From NCBI RefSeq assembly GCF_000523515.1, contig NZ_AWRU01000023.1:178225-210287 (forward strand): a DNA stretch of 32,063 nucleotides, read 5' to 3'. The number at the start of each line of letters is the position of its first letter. Position 1 is the first letter of the stretch. A program made the position numbers and the translations under genes. This stretch comes from Pedobacter sp. V48. GTDB lineage: Bacteria; Bacteroidota; Bacteroidia; Sphingobacteriales; Sphingobacteriaceae. This document shows, piece by piece, positions 21,389 to 29,689 of this stretch. A model generated the notes under the pieces. The model did not search any database. It saw only the letters and a list, made by a program, of their open reading frames with translations, and had not been told where the DNA came from.

Positions 21389-23110
21389 ATGAGTACAGGA
21401 CTATCAGAATTAGAATTATTACGCCGTAATTCACTAAATCAATTGCGTGAATTAGGGATAAACCCCTACCCTGCTGAAGCATTTGAAATAAACGCAAATG
21501 CTGCAGATATTTTAGCGAACTACGAACGGGATAAAACGGCATATAAGAATATCAGCATAGCCGGCAGGATAATGACCCGCCGTATTATGGGAAGTGCTTC
21601 ATTTGTCGAAATACAAGACGCTACAGGAAGAATACAAGTCTATTTAAAAAGGGATGATCTTTGTCCGGATGAGGACAAGACGCTTTACAATACAGTTTTC
21701 AAAAAACTACTTGACCTTGGAGATTTTATAGGTGTTAAAGGTTACGTTTTTACCACCCAAACTGGCGAGATTTCTATTCATGTTACAGAGTTCAAACTCC
21801 TTTCTAAAGCATTAAAACCTTTACCAATAGTTAAACGTGACGAAGATGGTAATATATATGATGGATTTACTGATCCTGAATTACGTTACAGGCAACGTTA
21901 TGTTGATTTAACTGTAAACCCTGGCTTTAAACAAATCTTTATTAACCGCTCTAAGGTAATCAACACCATGAGAAGTTATTTTGATGACCAGGGATGGATG
22001 GAAGTGGAGACTCCTATATTACAGTCTATTCATGGTGGCGCTGCTGCACGTCCTTTTACTACACACCATAATACATTAGATATGCCGCTATACCTTCGTA
22101 TAGCAAATGAGCTTTATTTAAAAAGGCTTATTGTGGCAGGGTTCGATGGTGTATATGAATTTGGCAAAATGTTCAGGAATGAAGGTATGGACCGTACGCA
22201 TAACCCTGAGTACACTGCTATGGAAATCTATGTAGCCTATAAAGATTATATCTGGATGATGGCCATGGTTGAAGAATGTCTTGAAAAGATTGCGGTAACT
22301 ATTCATGGATCTCCGGTTGTGAAGGTTGGTGAACATGAGATAAACTTTGAAGGTCCTTATGAAAAAATGACCATGTATGAGTCAATACAAAAATATACAG
22401 GCATAGATGTTTCTAACATGACTGAAGAGGAGCTAAAAGAAACCTGTAAAAGTCTCAATATTGAAATAGATACATCAATGGGTCGTGGTAAGCTTATTGA
22501 TGAATTGTTTAGTGAGAAAGTTGAAGCAAACCTGATCCAACCTACATATATTACCGACTACCCTATTGAGATGACTCCTCTTGCTAAAAAACACAGAAGC
22601 AAAGAAGGTCTGGTAGAAAGATTTGAATTATTTGTAATGGGTAAAGAAATTGGCAATGCTTACTCAGAACTTAACGACCCCATCGATCAAAAAGAGCGCT
22701 TCGAAGATCAGCTGAAATTAGCAGACAGAGGCGATGACGAAGCTATGGCTATGGACGATGATTTTATCAGAGCCCTTGAATACGGAATGCCACCTACCTC
22801 TGGATTAGGAATAGGTATAGACAGGTTAGTAATGTTAATGACTAATCAGTCTACTATTCAGGAAGTGTTGTTCTTCCCTCAAATGAGACCTGAGAAAAAA
22901 GCGAAGATAACTACCGATGAAGATTTCGTAAATGCAGGTATTCCGGCTGAATGGGTTCAGGTGATTAGAAAAATGGGAATCAATACAATTGAAGAGTTAA
23001 AAGGTGCTAACCCAAACAAGGTTTTTAATGATCTTGGAGGTATGCGTAAGAAACTTAAGCTAGAATTAACCATGCCTTCAAAAGAAGACGTAACTGCTTG
23101 GTTTTCTTAA
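21389..23110 (+). CDS. lysS: Lysyl-tRNA synthetase, class II
   Basis: 573 residues. An N-terminal OB-fold anticodon domain (about 50-150, [19 protein letters not shown]) is followed by the class II catalytic core: motif 2 [18 protein letters not shown] (from 262) and motif 3 [13 protein letters not shown] (from 472). After the usual end (FFPQMRPE) there is an extra tail of about 65 residues ([18 protein letters not shown]...), with a helix-hairpin-helix-like look ([21 protein letters not shown]), as seen in other Bacteroidetes LysS. It charges tRNA-Lys. A strong terminator follows. Confidence 0.97.
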   Translation: MSTGLSELELLRRNSLNQLRELGINPYPAEAFEINANAADILANYERDKTAYKNISIAGRIMTRRIMGSASFVEIQDATGRIQVYLKRDDLCPDEDKTLYNTVFKKLLDLGDFIGVKGYVFTTQTGEISIHVTEFKLLSKALKPLPIVKRDEDGNIYDGFTDPELRYRQRYVDLTVNPGFKQIFINRSKVINTMRSYFDDQGWMEVETPILQSIHGGAAARPFTTHHNTLDMPLYLRIANELYLKRLIVAGFDGVYEFGKMFRNEGMDRTHNPEYTAMEIYVAYKDYIWMMAMVEECLEKIAVTIHGSPVVKVGEHEINFEGPYEKMTMYESIQKYTGIDVSNMTEEELKETCKSLNIEIDTSMGRGKLIDELFSEKVEANLIQPTYITDYPIEMTPLAKKHRSKEGLVERFELFVMGKEIGNAYSELNDPIDQKERFEDQLKLADRGDDEAMAMDDDFIRALEYGMPPTSGLGIGIDRLVMLMTNQSTIQEVLFFPQMRPEKKAKITTDEDFVNAGIPAEWVQVIRKMGINTIEELKGANPNKVFNDLGGMRKKLKLELTMPSKEDVTAWFS

Positions 23111-23130
23111 CATAGAGATAACATAAACTT

Positions 23131-23173
23131 AAAGGCTTGCTACATAAAAACTTAGCAGGCCTTTTCTATTTTT
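23131..23173 (+). terminator. lysS terminator
   Basis: 12-bp stem 23131-23142 / 23153-23164 (AAAGGCTTGCTA against TAGCAGGCCTTT, one G-U pair) with a 10-base loop, followed by TCTATTTTTA. Confidence 0.88.
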
Positions 23174-23197
23174 AGGGCATATTAAAATTGATAAATT

Positions 23198-23416
23198 ATG
23201 AACAGTTCAAGCCTTGAAATAACAGAAAAAGAATACTGCATCAAGCTAAGTAAAGAAGCATTTGACTTAACATTGATCCGTCAGCTGATCACAAGAATAC
23301 AATCAGAGCAATTGTTCTTTAGCAGAAAGAAAGATTATCTTGAAGATGACATCATCAGCAGAAATTCAGAGAATTATGAACCTAATGAAAACTTTGACAG
23401 ATTAAGCGAAAAATAA
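23198..23416 (+). CDS. Small hypothetical protein
   Basis: 72 residues, MNSSSLEITEKEYCIKL.... Mixed charged and helical (FDLTLIRQLITRIQSEQLFF), with an acidic, Asn-rich end. No signal peptide or membrane segment; one Cys. I do not recognise a family. It lies between the lysS terminator and its own bidirectional terminator, which supports it as a separate expressed gene, although no full promoter is visible in the short space before it. Confidence 0.6.
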   Translation: MNSSSLEITEKEYCIKLSKEAFDLTLIRQLITRIQSEQLFFSRKKDYLEDDIISRNSENYEPNENFDRLSEK

Positions 23417-23440
23417 AAAGCCACATTTGTATGTGGCTTT
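23417..23440. terminator. Bidirectional terminator
   Basis: 10-bp perfect stem AAAGCCACAT (23417-23426) / ATGTGGCTTT (23431-23440) with loop TTGT. The + strand continues AAGCTTCTTTTT; the minus strand continues TTATTTTTCG directly after the stem's own T run. It serves both convergent small genes. Confidence 0.85.
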
Positions 23441-23450
23441 AAGCTTCTTT

Positions 23451-23990
23451 TTATCTGTATCTAACCTGTTGTTGTCTATCCATCATTCCAAGCTGATCCT
23501 TCATTTGTTTTATCTGATCAGCAAGTAATTTATTCTTATCTGCCTTTTTTGCCTCTGTCAGATACATTTGCGCTTCCCTTTTATTTCTTTTTGCCATTGA
23601 TATACCAGCTAAACTTAATTTAGCTAAGGCAATATTATGGTCCATATGTAAACCTAAAGAAAGCGCTTTCTTGAAATATTTTTCCGATTGCATAGGAGCC
23701 TTTCTTGATTCTATAAGACCTATCAAAAGGTTATAATAGCCTTGCTGAACTCTGATCAGTTGCTTTTCATAATTAGTGATTCTTTTCAGAAAAACTTCGG
23801 CCTTAATCATATTATCTTTTCTTAAAAACCACTGAGCAAGTAACATATTCTCATTATAAAAATATGTAACAAGAATCAGGATACTTATAAAAATCCCTAG
23901 AATACCCCAGCCCCAAAAACTGAAGAACATAAGGGCAATGGAAGCTCCCAACACAACAAAACCTACAATAAGACGAACTATATTTGGCAT
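23451..23990 (-). CDS. Small membrane protein with TPR-like repeats, unknown function
   Basis: 179 residues. Two hydrophobic segments at the N-terminus (about 5-22 and 27-45, FSFWGWGILGIFISILILV) are followed by a soluble helical part with TPR-like spacing of small and aromatic residues (FLRKDNMIKAEVFLKRI, YYNLLIGLIESRKAPMQSEKYFKKALSLGL, and ALAKLSLAGISMAKRNKREAQMYLTEAKKADK). It probably sits in the inner membrane with the helical repeats in the cytoplasm. No partner gene is evident. I do not recognise a named family. A CGATATTTGCA string lies just before its start. Confidence 0.72.
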   Translation of the reverse strand: MPNIVRLIVGFVVLGASIALMFFSFWGWGILGIFISILILVTYFYNENMLLAQWFLRKDNMIKAEVFLKRITNYEKQLIRVQQGYYNLLIGLIESRKAPMQSEKYFKKALSLGLHMDHNIALAKLSLAGISMAKRNKREAQMYLTEAKKADKNKLLADQIKQMKDQLGMMDRQQQVRYR

Positions 23991-24138
23991 ATCCTTTTAT
24001 ATTTTTTTTTTGCAAATATCGTGTTTAAATACCAAAAAACAGATTTAAAATTATAATTTCAGCAAAAAAGAAATGACGTTCCTTTCATGTTTTACCTAAA
24101 GATTTTCAAAATATGAATAGATTTACAAATCTTTAAAT

Positions 24139-24612
24139 ATGGAAAACACAACACAGCATATCAATAAGCAAATAGAAGACTATTTAACAGGTGAAATCAT
24201 CCTATTAAATACTTGTACCCGCGATGCTGTAACGACATTTCCAGCGATGAGGGACAAGTATGATAACGAGTACCCCAAATATAGTCCTGAATCTGCTGCA
24301 TTAGACGAATTACGGGTTTTATTAGAAGACCAGACTGTTACCATTGTTTTAGGAACATGGTGTGGTGATAGTCGCGAACAATTGCCTCATTTTCTAAAAA
24401 CTATAGATGCATTGTCCCTTAATAAAAAAAACATAACTTTTATCTGTGTGGATAGGGCAAAAAAAGCAGAAAATGGGTTATTAGATAACTTAAATATAGA
24501 TCGTGTACCGACCTTCATTATTTATGATAATGAAAAAGAGCTCGGTCGCATTATTGAAAAACCAATTATAAGTATTGAAGAAGATTTGGTACTTATATTA
24601 TCAAAAAACTAA
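24139..24612 (+). CDS. Thioredoxin-like protein with a CxxS site
   Basis: 157 residues. A helical N-terminal extension of about 60 residues precedes a thioredoxin fold with [14 protein letters not shown] (Cys75-Gly-Asp-Ser78) and a cis-Pro loop [10 protein letters not shown]. The second cysteine of the usual CxxC is Ser, so a classic dithiol-disulfide cycle at this site is unlikely; a monothiol role or persulfide/peroxide handling is possible. Similar WCGDS proteins occur in other Bacteroidetes. No signal peptide, so cytoplasmic. Its stop lies 2 bases before the ung start, so they are co-transcribed. Confidence 0.82.
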   Translation: MENTTQHINKQIEDYLTGEIILLNTCTRDAVTTFPAMRDKYDNEYPKYSPESAALDELRVLLEDQTVTIVLGTWCGDSREQLPHFLKTIDALSLNKKNITFICVDRAKKAENGLLDNLNIDRVPTFIIYDNEKELGRIIEKPIISIEEDLVLILSKN

Positions 24613-24614
24613 AC

Positions 24615-25292
24615 ATGTCGATTACTTTAGAAAAGAGCTGGCTTAAAGAACTAGATGCCGAATTTGAAAAAAGCTATATGAAAGATCTAAAAGCTTTCTT
24701 GCAGCAGGAAAAGCAAAAAGGCACTACAGTATATCCTAAAGGATCAGACATTTTCAATGCGCTAGATCACACACCATTTGATAAGGTTAAAGTAGTGATC
24801 TTAGGACAAGATCCTTATCATGGACAAGGACAGGCTCACGGTTTATCCTTTTCAGTTCAAAAAGGCATTACAATTCCCCCTTCTTTAAAGAACATTTATA
24901 AAGAACTTGCTACCGATGTTGAAGGATTTTCTACTCCTACTCATGGCAATTTAACCCAATGGGCAGATGAAGGAGTTTTATTACTCAATGCAACTTTAAC
25001 GGTAAGAGCCCACGAAGCAGGTTCTCATCAGGGTAAGGGCTGGGAAATATTTACCGATAAAATAATAAGTCAGCTATCCGAACACAGAAAGGGGCTTGTT
25101 TTTCTTTTATGGGGTAGATATGCTCAAAATAAATCGGCGTTAATTGATCAGACCAAACACACTATTTTGACAGCAGCCCATCCCTCTCCTTTCTCGGCAT
25201 ATAATGGATTTTTTGGGTGCAAACATTTTTCTAAAGCCAATGCTATTTTAGAAAAACAAGGTCTTAGTGGAATTGACTGGCAAATTGTCTAA
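24615..25292 (+). CDS. ung: Uracil-DNA glycosylase, family 1
   Basis: 225 residues, full length. Catalytic water-activating motif GQDPYHGQ with Asp66, the uracil-recognition stretch GLSFSV, Asn in [10 protein letters not shown], and the leucine-loop motif HPSPFSA with His189. It removes uracil from DNA as the first step of base excision repair. It follows the thioredoxin-like gene with a 2-base gap. Its terminator lies inside the 3' end of the convergent Lrp gene. Confidence 0.97.
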   Translation: MSITLEKSWLKELDAEFEKSYMKDLKAFLQQEKQKGTTVYPKGSDIFNALDHTPFDKVKVVILGQDPYHGQGQAHGLSFSVQKGITIPPSLKNIYKELATDVEGFSTPTHGNLTQWADEGVLLLNATLTVRAHEAGSHQGKGWEIFTDKIISQLSEHRKGLVFLLWGRYAQNKSALIDQTKHTILTAAHPSPFSAYNGFFGCKHFSKANAILEKQGLSGIDWQIV

Positions 25293-25298
25293 AAGAAC

Positions 25299-25769
25299 TT
25301 AGTATTCCAAAGGAACGATTGGTTCCTTTTTGGTGGTAGACATGATCATCATTGTCTGAAAAGTTTTAACTACAGATATTTTGCTGATCTTATCCATAAT
25401 TAAACGTTCATAAGCTTTAATATCATTAACGTAAACCTTAAGTAAGAAATCGGCTTGTCCTGTAACGTGGTGACATTCCGTAATTTCTTTAATCTGATTT
25501 ACCTCATCCAAAAAGATCTGTATGGTATTATTTTTATGAAAATCAAGTTGAACTTGAATAAAGGTTTTAATACCTAAACCTAATTTCTCTTCGTCGACCA
25601 GGGCATGGTAGCTTTTGATAAATCCTGACATCTCTAATTTACGCACCCTTTCCAAGGTAGGAGCCGGAGAAAGTCCAATCTCCTGAGATAACAATAAATT
25701 AGTTATCCTTCCATTTTCCTGTAGTAATTTAAGAATTTTAAAATCAGTTTTATCTAGTTCTGCTGCCAT
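25299..25769 (-). CDS. Lrp/AsnC-family transcription regulator
   Basis: 156 residues from ATG 25769. The frame is open 17 codons further upstream, but that part (MACNAFLFYLCIILIKL) covers the -33/-7 promoter region and is not part of the family. N-terminal winged HTH (MAAELDKTDFKILKLLQENGRITNLLLSQEIGLSPAPTLERVRKLE, about 1-60), then an RAM/AsnC effector domain (FIQVQLDFH..., VTGQADFLLKVYVNDI). Such proteins form octamers and respond to amino acids. The target and effector are not shown by the neighbours. Confidence 0.92.
   Translation of the reverse strand: MAAELDKTDFKILKLLQENGRITNLLLSQEIGLSPAPTLERVRKLEMSGFIKSYHALVDEEKLGLGIKTFIQVQLDFHKNNTIQIFLDEVNQIKEITECHHVTGQADFLLKVYVNDIKAYERLIMDKISKISVVKTFQTMMIMSTTKKEPIVPLEY
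25309..25331 (+). terminator. ung terminator inside the lrp coding end
   Basis: AAAGGAAC (25309-25316) / GTTCCTTT (25322-25329) with loop GATTG, followed by TT on the + strand. It overlaps the last codons of the convergent Lrp-family gene, so these bases both code and terminate. Confidence 0.7.
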
Positions 25770-25788
25770 TAGTTTTATTAATATTATG

Positions 25789-25820
25789 CAAAGGTAGAAT
25801 AAGAATGCGTTACATGCCAA
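25789..25820 (-). promoter_or_regulatory. Promoter of the Lrp-family gene
   Basis: Minus strand: TTG (25820-25818), 21 bases, TACCTTTG (25796-25789). Full match to the consensus, with a leader of about 15 bases before ATG 25769. It fixes the start choice. Confidence 0.7.
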
Positions 25821-25873
25821 ATTTTATTCTAAAAATATTACAATTATTTACAGTTTATTTCTTAATATTTTTT

Positions 25874-25881
25874 TAGATTTG
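25874..25881 (+). promoter_or_regulatory. Candidate -7 box of the mntR operon
   Basis: TAGATTTG, a full TAnnTTTG match, 27 bases before the mntR start. No TTG at the usual spacing was found. Its last three bases are shared with the dyad at 25879. Confidence 0.55.
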
Positions 25882-25902
25882 TCTAAACTTATAGTTAGGC
25901 AA
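25879..25902. promoter_or_regulatory. Probable MntR operator (dyad over the transcription start)
   Basis: TTGTCTAA (25879-25886), 8 bases, TTAGGCAA (25895-25902): inverted arms with one mismatch. The TTAGG/CCTAA-like half sites recall DtxR-family operators. It covers the region just after the -7 box, where a bound repressor would block initiation. MntR self-control is inferred. Confidence 0.55.
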
Positions 25903-25908
25903 CCATAA

Positions 25909-26562
25909 ATGCAATCATTCACAGAGGAGAACTATCTCAAAATCATTTATCACCTTTCGCTTAATACTGAAAGCGCGGTACAAACCAATGCTATAGCCGA
26001 AAGAATACAGACTAAAGCGGCTTCGGTTACCGATATGATCAAGAAATTAGCCGATAAAAAGTTAGTTGATTATAAAAAATATCAGGGTGTAAAACTCACA
26101 GAATCAGGCAAAAATGCAGCAATAAACATAGTAAGAAGACACCGGCTCTGGGAGGTGTTTCTTGTAGAGAAACTGAATTTTAAATGGGACGAAGTACATG
26201 ATATAGCCGAAGAGTTAGAGCATATCAAATCTCCAGAGCTAATTGAACGTTTAGATGAATTCCTCGCTTTCCCCAGGAATGACCCGCATGGCGATCCTAT
26301 ACCAGATAAAAACGGAAAGCTTGATAACACAGTATTTATAAAATTATCTAAACTCAAGACCGGAGATAAAGGCCTGATTATGGGAGTTAGTGAACACTCC
26401 TCAGTCTTTTTACAACATCTAGAAAAAATAGGTCTCACACTAGGTAAGCAAATAAGAATTACGGAAATCACAGATTTTGATGGTTCTGTAGAGCTAAGTA
26501 TAGAAAACAAACAAATTAATGTAAGCCGGGAGGTGGCAAAAAGCATCCTTATTAAAATATAA
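25909..26562 (+). CDS. mntR: DtxR-family metal-dependent regulator (MntR-like)
   Basis: 217 residues. Winged HTH (1 to about 70: FTEENYLKIIYHL, AERIQTKAASVTDMIKKLADKKLV), dimerisation and metal-binding helices (about 75-140: RRHRLWEVFLVEKLNF, DIAEELEHIKSPELIERLDEFL, NDPHGDPIPD), and a C-terminal SH3/FeoA-like domain (about 150-217: LSKLKTGDKGLIMGVSE...). It is larger than the B. subtilis form because of the last domain. It directly precedes the NRAMP transporter (1-base gap), so Mn(II) is the likely effector; Fe(II) cannot be excluded. The dyad at its promoter suggests it represses its own operon when metal is plentiful. Confidence 0.88.
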   Translation: MQSFTEENYLKIIYHLSLNTESAVQTNAIAERIQTKAASVTDMIKKLADKKLVDYKKYQGVKLTESGKNAAINIVRRHRLWEVFLVEKLNFKWDEVHDIAEELEHIKSPELIERLDEFLAFPRNDPHGDPIPDKNGKLDNTVFIKLSKLKTGDKGLIMGVSEHSSVFLQHLEKIGLTLGKQIRITEITDFDGSVELSIENKQINVSREVAKSILIKI

Positions 26563-26563
26563 C

Positions 26564-28444
26564 ATGAACAAACCCGAAACCAATACAAAGAATTCCGGCT
26601 CACTAAGTGAAGTACATCAGAGTGTTGACACCAGCAAAAGAACTGGCTGGCGACGTATCCTTTCTTTTATTGGCCCTGCTTACCTGGTAAGTGTTGGGTA
26701 TATGGATCCAGGAAATTGGGCTACAGATATTGCGGGTGGTAGTAAATTTGGCTATCAGCTCATCTGGATTCTGCTAATGTCTAACCTCATTGCATTGCTA
26801 CTACAATCGCTTAGCGCCCGTTTGGGTATTGTAAGAGGCCTCGATCTTGCGCAAGCGTCGAGAAACGGCTACCCGAAATGGGTAAACATTCCTCTTTTTG
26901 GCCTGGCACAAACAGCAATTATAGCTTGTGACCTTGCTGAGATTATAGGTATGGCAATTGGTTTAAACTTATTGTTTGGGTTGCCTTTAATATGGGGAAT
27001 TAGCTTAACCATTTTTGATACTGTGCTCCTGCTTTTCTTACTTAATAAAGGAATGCGCAAAATGGAGGCCTTTATTGTTTCAATGGTTTTTATAGTGGGC
27101 GTTTCATTTTTAGTAGAGATGTTCATCGTAGAGCCATCCTTAAAAGAAATTGCGAGAGGCTTTGAGCCAACTATGCTGTCAGGAGAAGCGTTATACATAG
27201 CGATAGGTATTATTGGTGCAACTGTAATGCCCCATAATCTATATCTGCACTCATCACTGGTTCAAACCAGAAAATTTGAAAGAGATAATAAAGGAATCAA
27301 AGAGGCCATCAAGTTTAATTTCATCGATACAGCCGTAGCTTTAAACCTTGCATTCTTTGTAAATGCTGCCATTTTAATTCTTGCAGCCGCTGCATTCTAT
27401 AAAAACGGTTTACATGAGGTTGCGGAAATTCAAGACGCCCATAAACTGCTTCAAAATATTTTCGGCAATGTTGCTCCAGCTCTTTTTGCCATCGCACTAA
27501 TCGCCGCAGGACAAAGTTCTACCGTAACCGGCACCTTAGCCGGTCAAATTGTAATGGAAGGCCACTTAAAGCTTCGTATAGAGCCATGGTTACGCCGATT
27601 AATTACACGCTTACTGGCAATTATACCAGCTTTTTTTACTATATTATGGTTTGGCAATGATGCTTTAGGTGGTTTATTGATTTTAAGTCAGGTAGTATTA
27701 AGTCTTCAACTCGGCTTTGCAGTAATCCCACTAATCCACTTCACATCAGACAAACGCACGATGAAAGGATTCGCCATCAAAACATGGGTAAAAATTCTAG
27801 CTTGGGGAAGCTCCATCGTTATTGTTTCCTTAAATGTTAAACTCGTTGTGGAAGAAATTAAAACCTGGGGCGCTGATGGTGGTTGGTACGTTTATGCTAT
27901 AATAGTTCCATTAGCTATACTTATTGGATTGCTTTTATTATACGTCTTCATATACCCTTTGATAAGTAAAATTAAGCGCGAACAAAATGTAACTCCACAT
28001 GGCACTGCCCTTAATATAGATGAGGTTGAGAAAATCCACTACAAAAGAATCGGTATTACTGTCGATTTTTCTAAGAACGACAGAAACACAATACGACATG
28101 CTTTAATCCAAGGCGGCAAACAGGCCAACTACCATCTAATTCACGTAGTTGAAACAGCTGTAGCCCGCTACCATGGAGAATCGGCATTAGATTATGAAAC
28201 ACAAAGTGATACAGAAAATCTTGAAAAGTACCGTACTAATCTGGCGGAGCTTGGTTACAAAGCCACCATCCACATTGGCTATGGAGGTACAGTAAAAGCA
28301 ATTGTAGATATTACTAATGAAAGTAATCTTGAACTGCTTGTTATGGGTGCCCATGGACATAAAGGTTTAAAGGACCTAATACTTGGAACTACAGTGAATT
28401 CTGTACGTCATAAAGTGACTATCCCAGTGCTTATTGTGAGATAA
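26564..28444 (+). CDS. mntH: NRAMP divalent metal transporter fused to a UspA domain
   Basis: 626 residues. The first 470 or so form an NRAMP transporter: metal-binding DPGN (48-51) in helix 1, MPH (222-224) in helix 6, and AGQSSTVTGTLAGQIVMEG. About eleven membrane helices. From about residue 490 a universal-stress-protein domain follows (HYKRIGITVDFS to the end) with an intact ATP-site pattern GAHGHKGLKDLILGTTVNS (GxxG, nine residues, GT). It likely imports Mn(II), perhaps Fe(II), with protons, and the cytoplasmic UspA part could sense ATP or regulate flux (inference). It starts 1 base after the mntR stop. Confidence 0.92.
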   Translation: MNKPETNTKNSGSLSEVHQSVDTSKRTGWRRILSFIGPAYLVSVGYMDPGNWATDIAGGSKFGYQLIWILLMSNLIALLLQSLSARLGIVRGLDLAQASRNGYPKWVNIPLFGLAQTAIIACDLAEIIGMAIGLNLLFGLPLIWGISLTIFDTVLLLFLLNKGMRKMEAFIVSMVFIVGVSFLVEMFIVEPSLKEIARGFEPTMLSGEALYIAIGIIGATVMPHNLYLHSSLVQTRKFERDNKGIKEAIKFNFIDTAVALNLAFFVNAAILILAAAAFYKNGLHEVAEIQDAHKLLQNIFGNVAPALFAIALIAAGQSSTVTGTLAGQIVMEGHLKLRIEPWLRRLITRLLAIIPAFFTILWFGNDALGGLLILSQVVLSLQLGFAVIPLIHFTSDKRTMKGFAIKTWVKILAWGSSIVIVSLNVKLVVEEIKTWGADGGWYVYAIIVPLAILIGLLLLYVFIYPLISKIKREQNVTPHGTALNIDEVEKIHYKRIGITVDFSKNDRNTIRHALIQGGKQANYHLIHVVETAVARYHGESALDYETQSDTENLEKYRTNLAELGYKATIHIGYGGTVKAIVDITNESNLELLVMGAHGHKGLKDLILGTTVNSVRHKVTIPVLIVR

Positions 28445-28467
28445 AATTGAGATATTAGCGGATTCTT

Positions 28468-28917
28468 ATGAAGAACGATATCCAGATTAAAAATAAAAGG
28501 GCCTATTTTGATTACCACATTATTGAAAAGTATAATGCAGGAATTGCTTTATTAGGCACAGAAATAAAAGCCATCAGACAGGGTAAGGCCAATATGTCTG
28601 ATGCATTTTGCATGTTTATAGGTAATACACTATACGTAAGGAACCTCCACATTTCAGAATACAGTCATAGTTCATTTCACCACCACGATATTAAACGCGA
28701 CAGGGCATTGCTTTTACAAAAAAAAGAAATTAAAAAACTTAAAGTAAAAGGTGAAGAAAAGGGCTACACGATTGTCCCACTGCGGATTTTCACCAATGAA
28801 AGAGGATTTGCAAAGATAGAGATTGCACTGGCCCAAGGTAAAAAAGAATTCGACAAGAGAGATAGTATTAAAGACAGAGAATCGAAAAGAGAAATGGACA
28901 GGGCTATGAAATTCTAG
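28468..28917 (+). CDS. smpB: SsrA (tmRNA)-binding protein
   Basis: 149 residues with SmpB landmarks: NKRAYFDYHIIEKYNAGIALLGTEIKAIRQGKANMSDAF, then LHISEYSHSSFHHHDIKRDR, RIFTNERGFAKIEIALAQGKKEFDKR, and a basic tail (DRESKREMDRAMKF) that becomes helical in the ribosomal mRNA channel. It works with tmRNA in rescuing stalled ribosomes. It lies 23 bases after mntH and may be read through from the mntR promoter. The ssrA gene itself is not in the window. It converges on pcm with a 15-base gap. Confidence 0.97.
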   Translation: MKNDIQIKNKRAYFDYHIIEKYNAGIALLGTEIKAIRQGKANMSDAFCMFIGNTLYVRNLHISEYSHSSFHHHDIKRDRALLLQKKEIKKLKVKGEEKGYTIVPLRIFTNERGFAKIEIALAQGKKEFDKRDSIKDRESKREMDRAMKF

Positions 28918-28932
28918 CAGCTCTGCAAAAAA

Positions 28933-29589
28933 TTACCAGGCCTGATCTCCAACCAGGGGTACAAACCTAAAGGTATCCAATTCTATCCTTTCATAATCGG
29001 TTTCGCTTACACGAATTACAGTTACCATTTTTTGTGAGTGCTCATCACCTACCGGAATTACTAAAATTCCACCAACTTTAAGTTGTTTAAGTAATATCTC
29101 TGGCACAAATGGGGCCCCCGCTGTTACAATGATCTTATGATAGGGTGCATGAGCAGCAATCCCTTTTGATCCATCGCCAAAAAAGAAATGAGCATTGTAT
29201 CCCATTCCAGGCAAGACTCGTATGGTGTGTCTATAGATGCTTTCCTGGCGCTCAATAGTATACACATTAGCCCCAAGCTCCATTAAAACACAAGTTTGAT
29301 AGCCAGATCCAGTACCAATTTCAAGAACCTTATCGCCCTTTTTTATATGTAATAATTCACTTTGATAAGCAACTGTATAAGGTTGCGAAATAGTTTGTCC
29401 GTCGCCAATTGGAAAAGCAATATCTTTATATGCCTGATTCCAGAAAGTTTCATCAAAAAAGAAATGACGAGGCACCTTGCCTATAGCTTTCAATACCCTT
29501 TTATCAGTAATACCTCTTGCTTCAAGGTGTTCAACTAATTTCTTTCTCGCTCCCTTTTCTCTGTAATTGTCAACAAACTTATACGCCAT
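28933..29589 (-). CDS. pcm: Protein-L-isoaspartate O-methyltransferase
   Basis: 218 residues. PCMT family: QTISQPYTVA (65-74), SAM motif I VLEIGTGSGYQT (88-99), acidic motif II in VYTIERQE, and the post-II HKIIVTAGAP stretch. It methylates isoaspartyl residues in aged proteins so that they can revert. It has its own promoter 23 bases upstream, after the end of priA. Confidence 0.95.
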   Translation of the reverse strand: MAYKFVDNYREKGARKKLVEHLEARGITDKRVLKAIGKVPRHFFFDETFWNQAYKDIAFPIGDGQTISQPYTVAYQSELLHIKKGDKVLEIGTGSGYQTCVLMELGANVYTIERQESIYRHTIRVLPGMGYNAHFFFGDGSKGIAAHAPYHKIIVTAGAPFVPEILLKQLKVGGILVIPVGDEHSQKMVTVIRVSETDYERIELDTFRFVPLVGDQAW

Positions 29590-29611
29590 AGCACCCCAAA
29601 ATTAGCCTTTT

Positions 29612-29643
29612 CAAATCTAATAAAGTTAATTATTTAGCTCCAA
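29612..29643 (-). promoter_or_regulatory. pcm promoter
   Basis: Minus strand: TTG (29643-29641), 21 bases, TAGATTTG (29619-29612). Full match to the Bacteroidetes consensus in the 100-base gap between priA and pcm. Confidence 0.7.
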
Positions 29644-29689
29644 AAAGTTAAAAAAATGCTAATACGCACAAAATCAATCCTAATAAAAA

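Noticed and set aside
24098..24134. Alternating AAAGATTT / AGATTT / AAATCTTT pairings as a switch before the thioredoxin-like gene
   Set aside because: Short, AT-only arms are expected by chance in DNA of this composition; there is no ligand-binding motif or terminator.
25770..25820. Upstream start of the Lrp-family gene
   Set aside because: The extra 17 codons cover a full TTG/TAnnTTTG promoter and encode residues foreign to the family.
26082..26603. 173-residue open frame antisense to mntR
   Set aside because: Ser/Cys/Leu-rich composition typical of a shadow frame; the opposite strand encodes a clear DtxR-family protein.
28445..28932. tmRNA (ssrA) gene next to smpB
   Set aside because: The gaps on both sides of smpB are only 23 and 15 bases; there is no room for ssrA.
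28918..28932. GCAG-CT-CTGC mini-hairpin before A6 as an smpB/pcm terminator
   Set aside because: A 4-bp stem with a 2-base loop is too small, and the A run helps only weakly on the minus strand.
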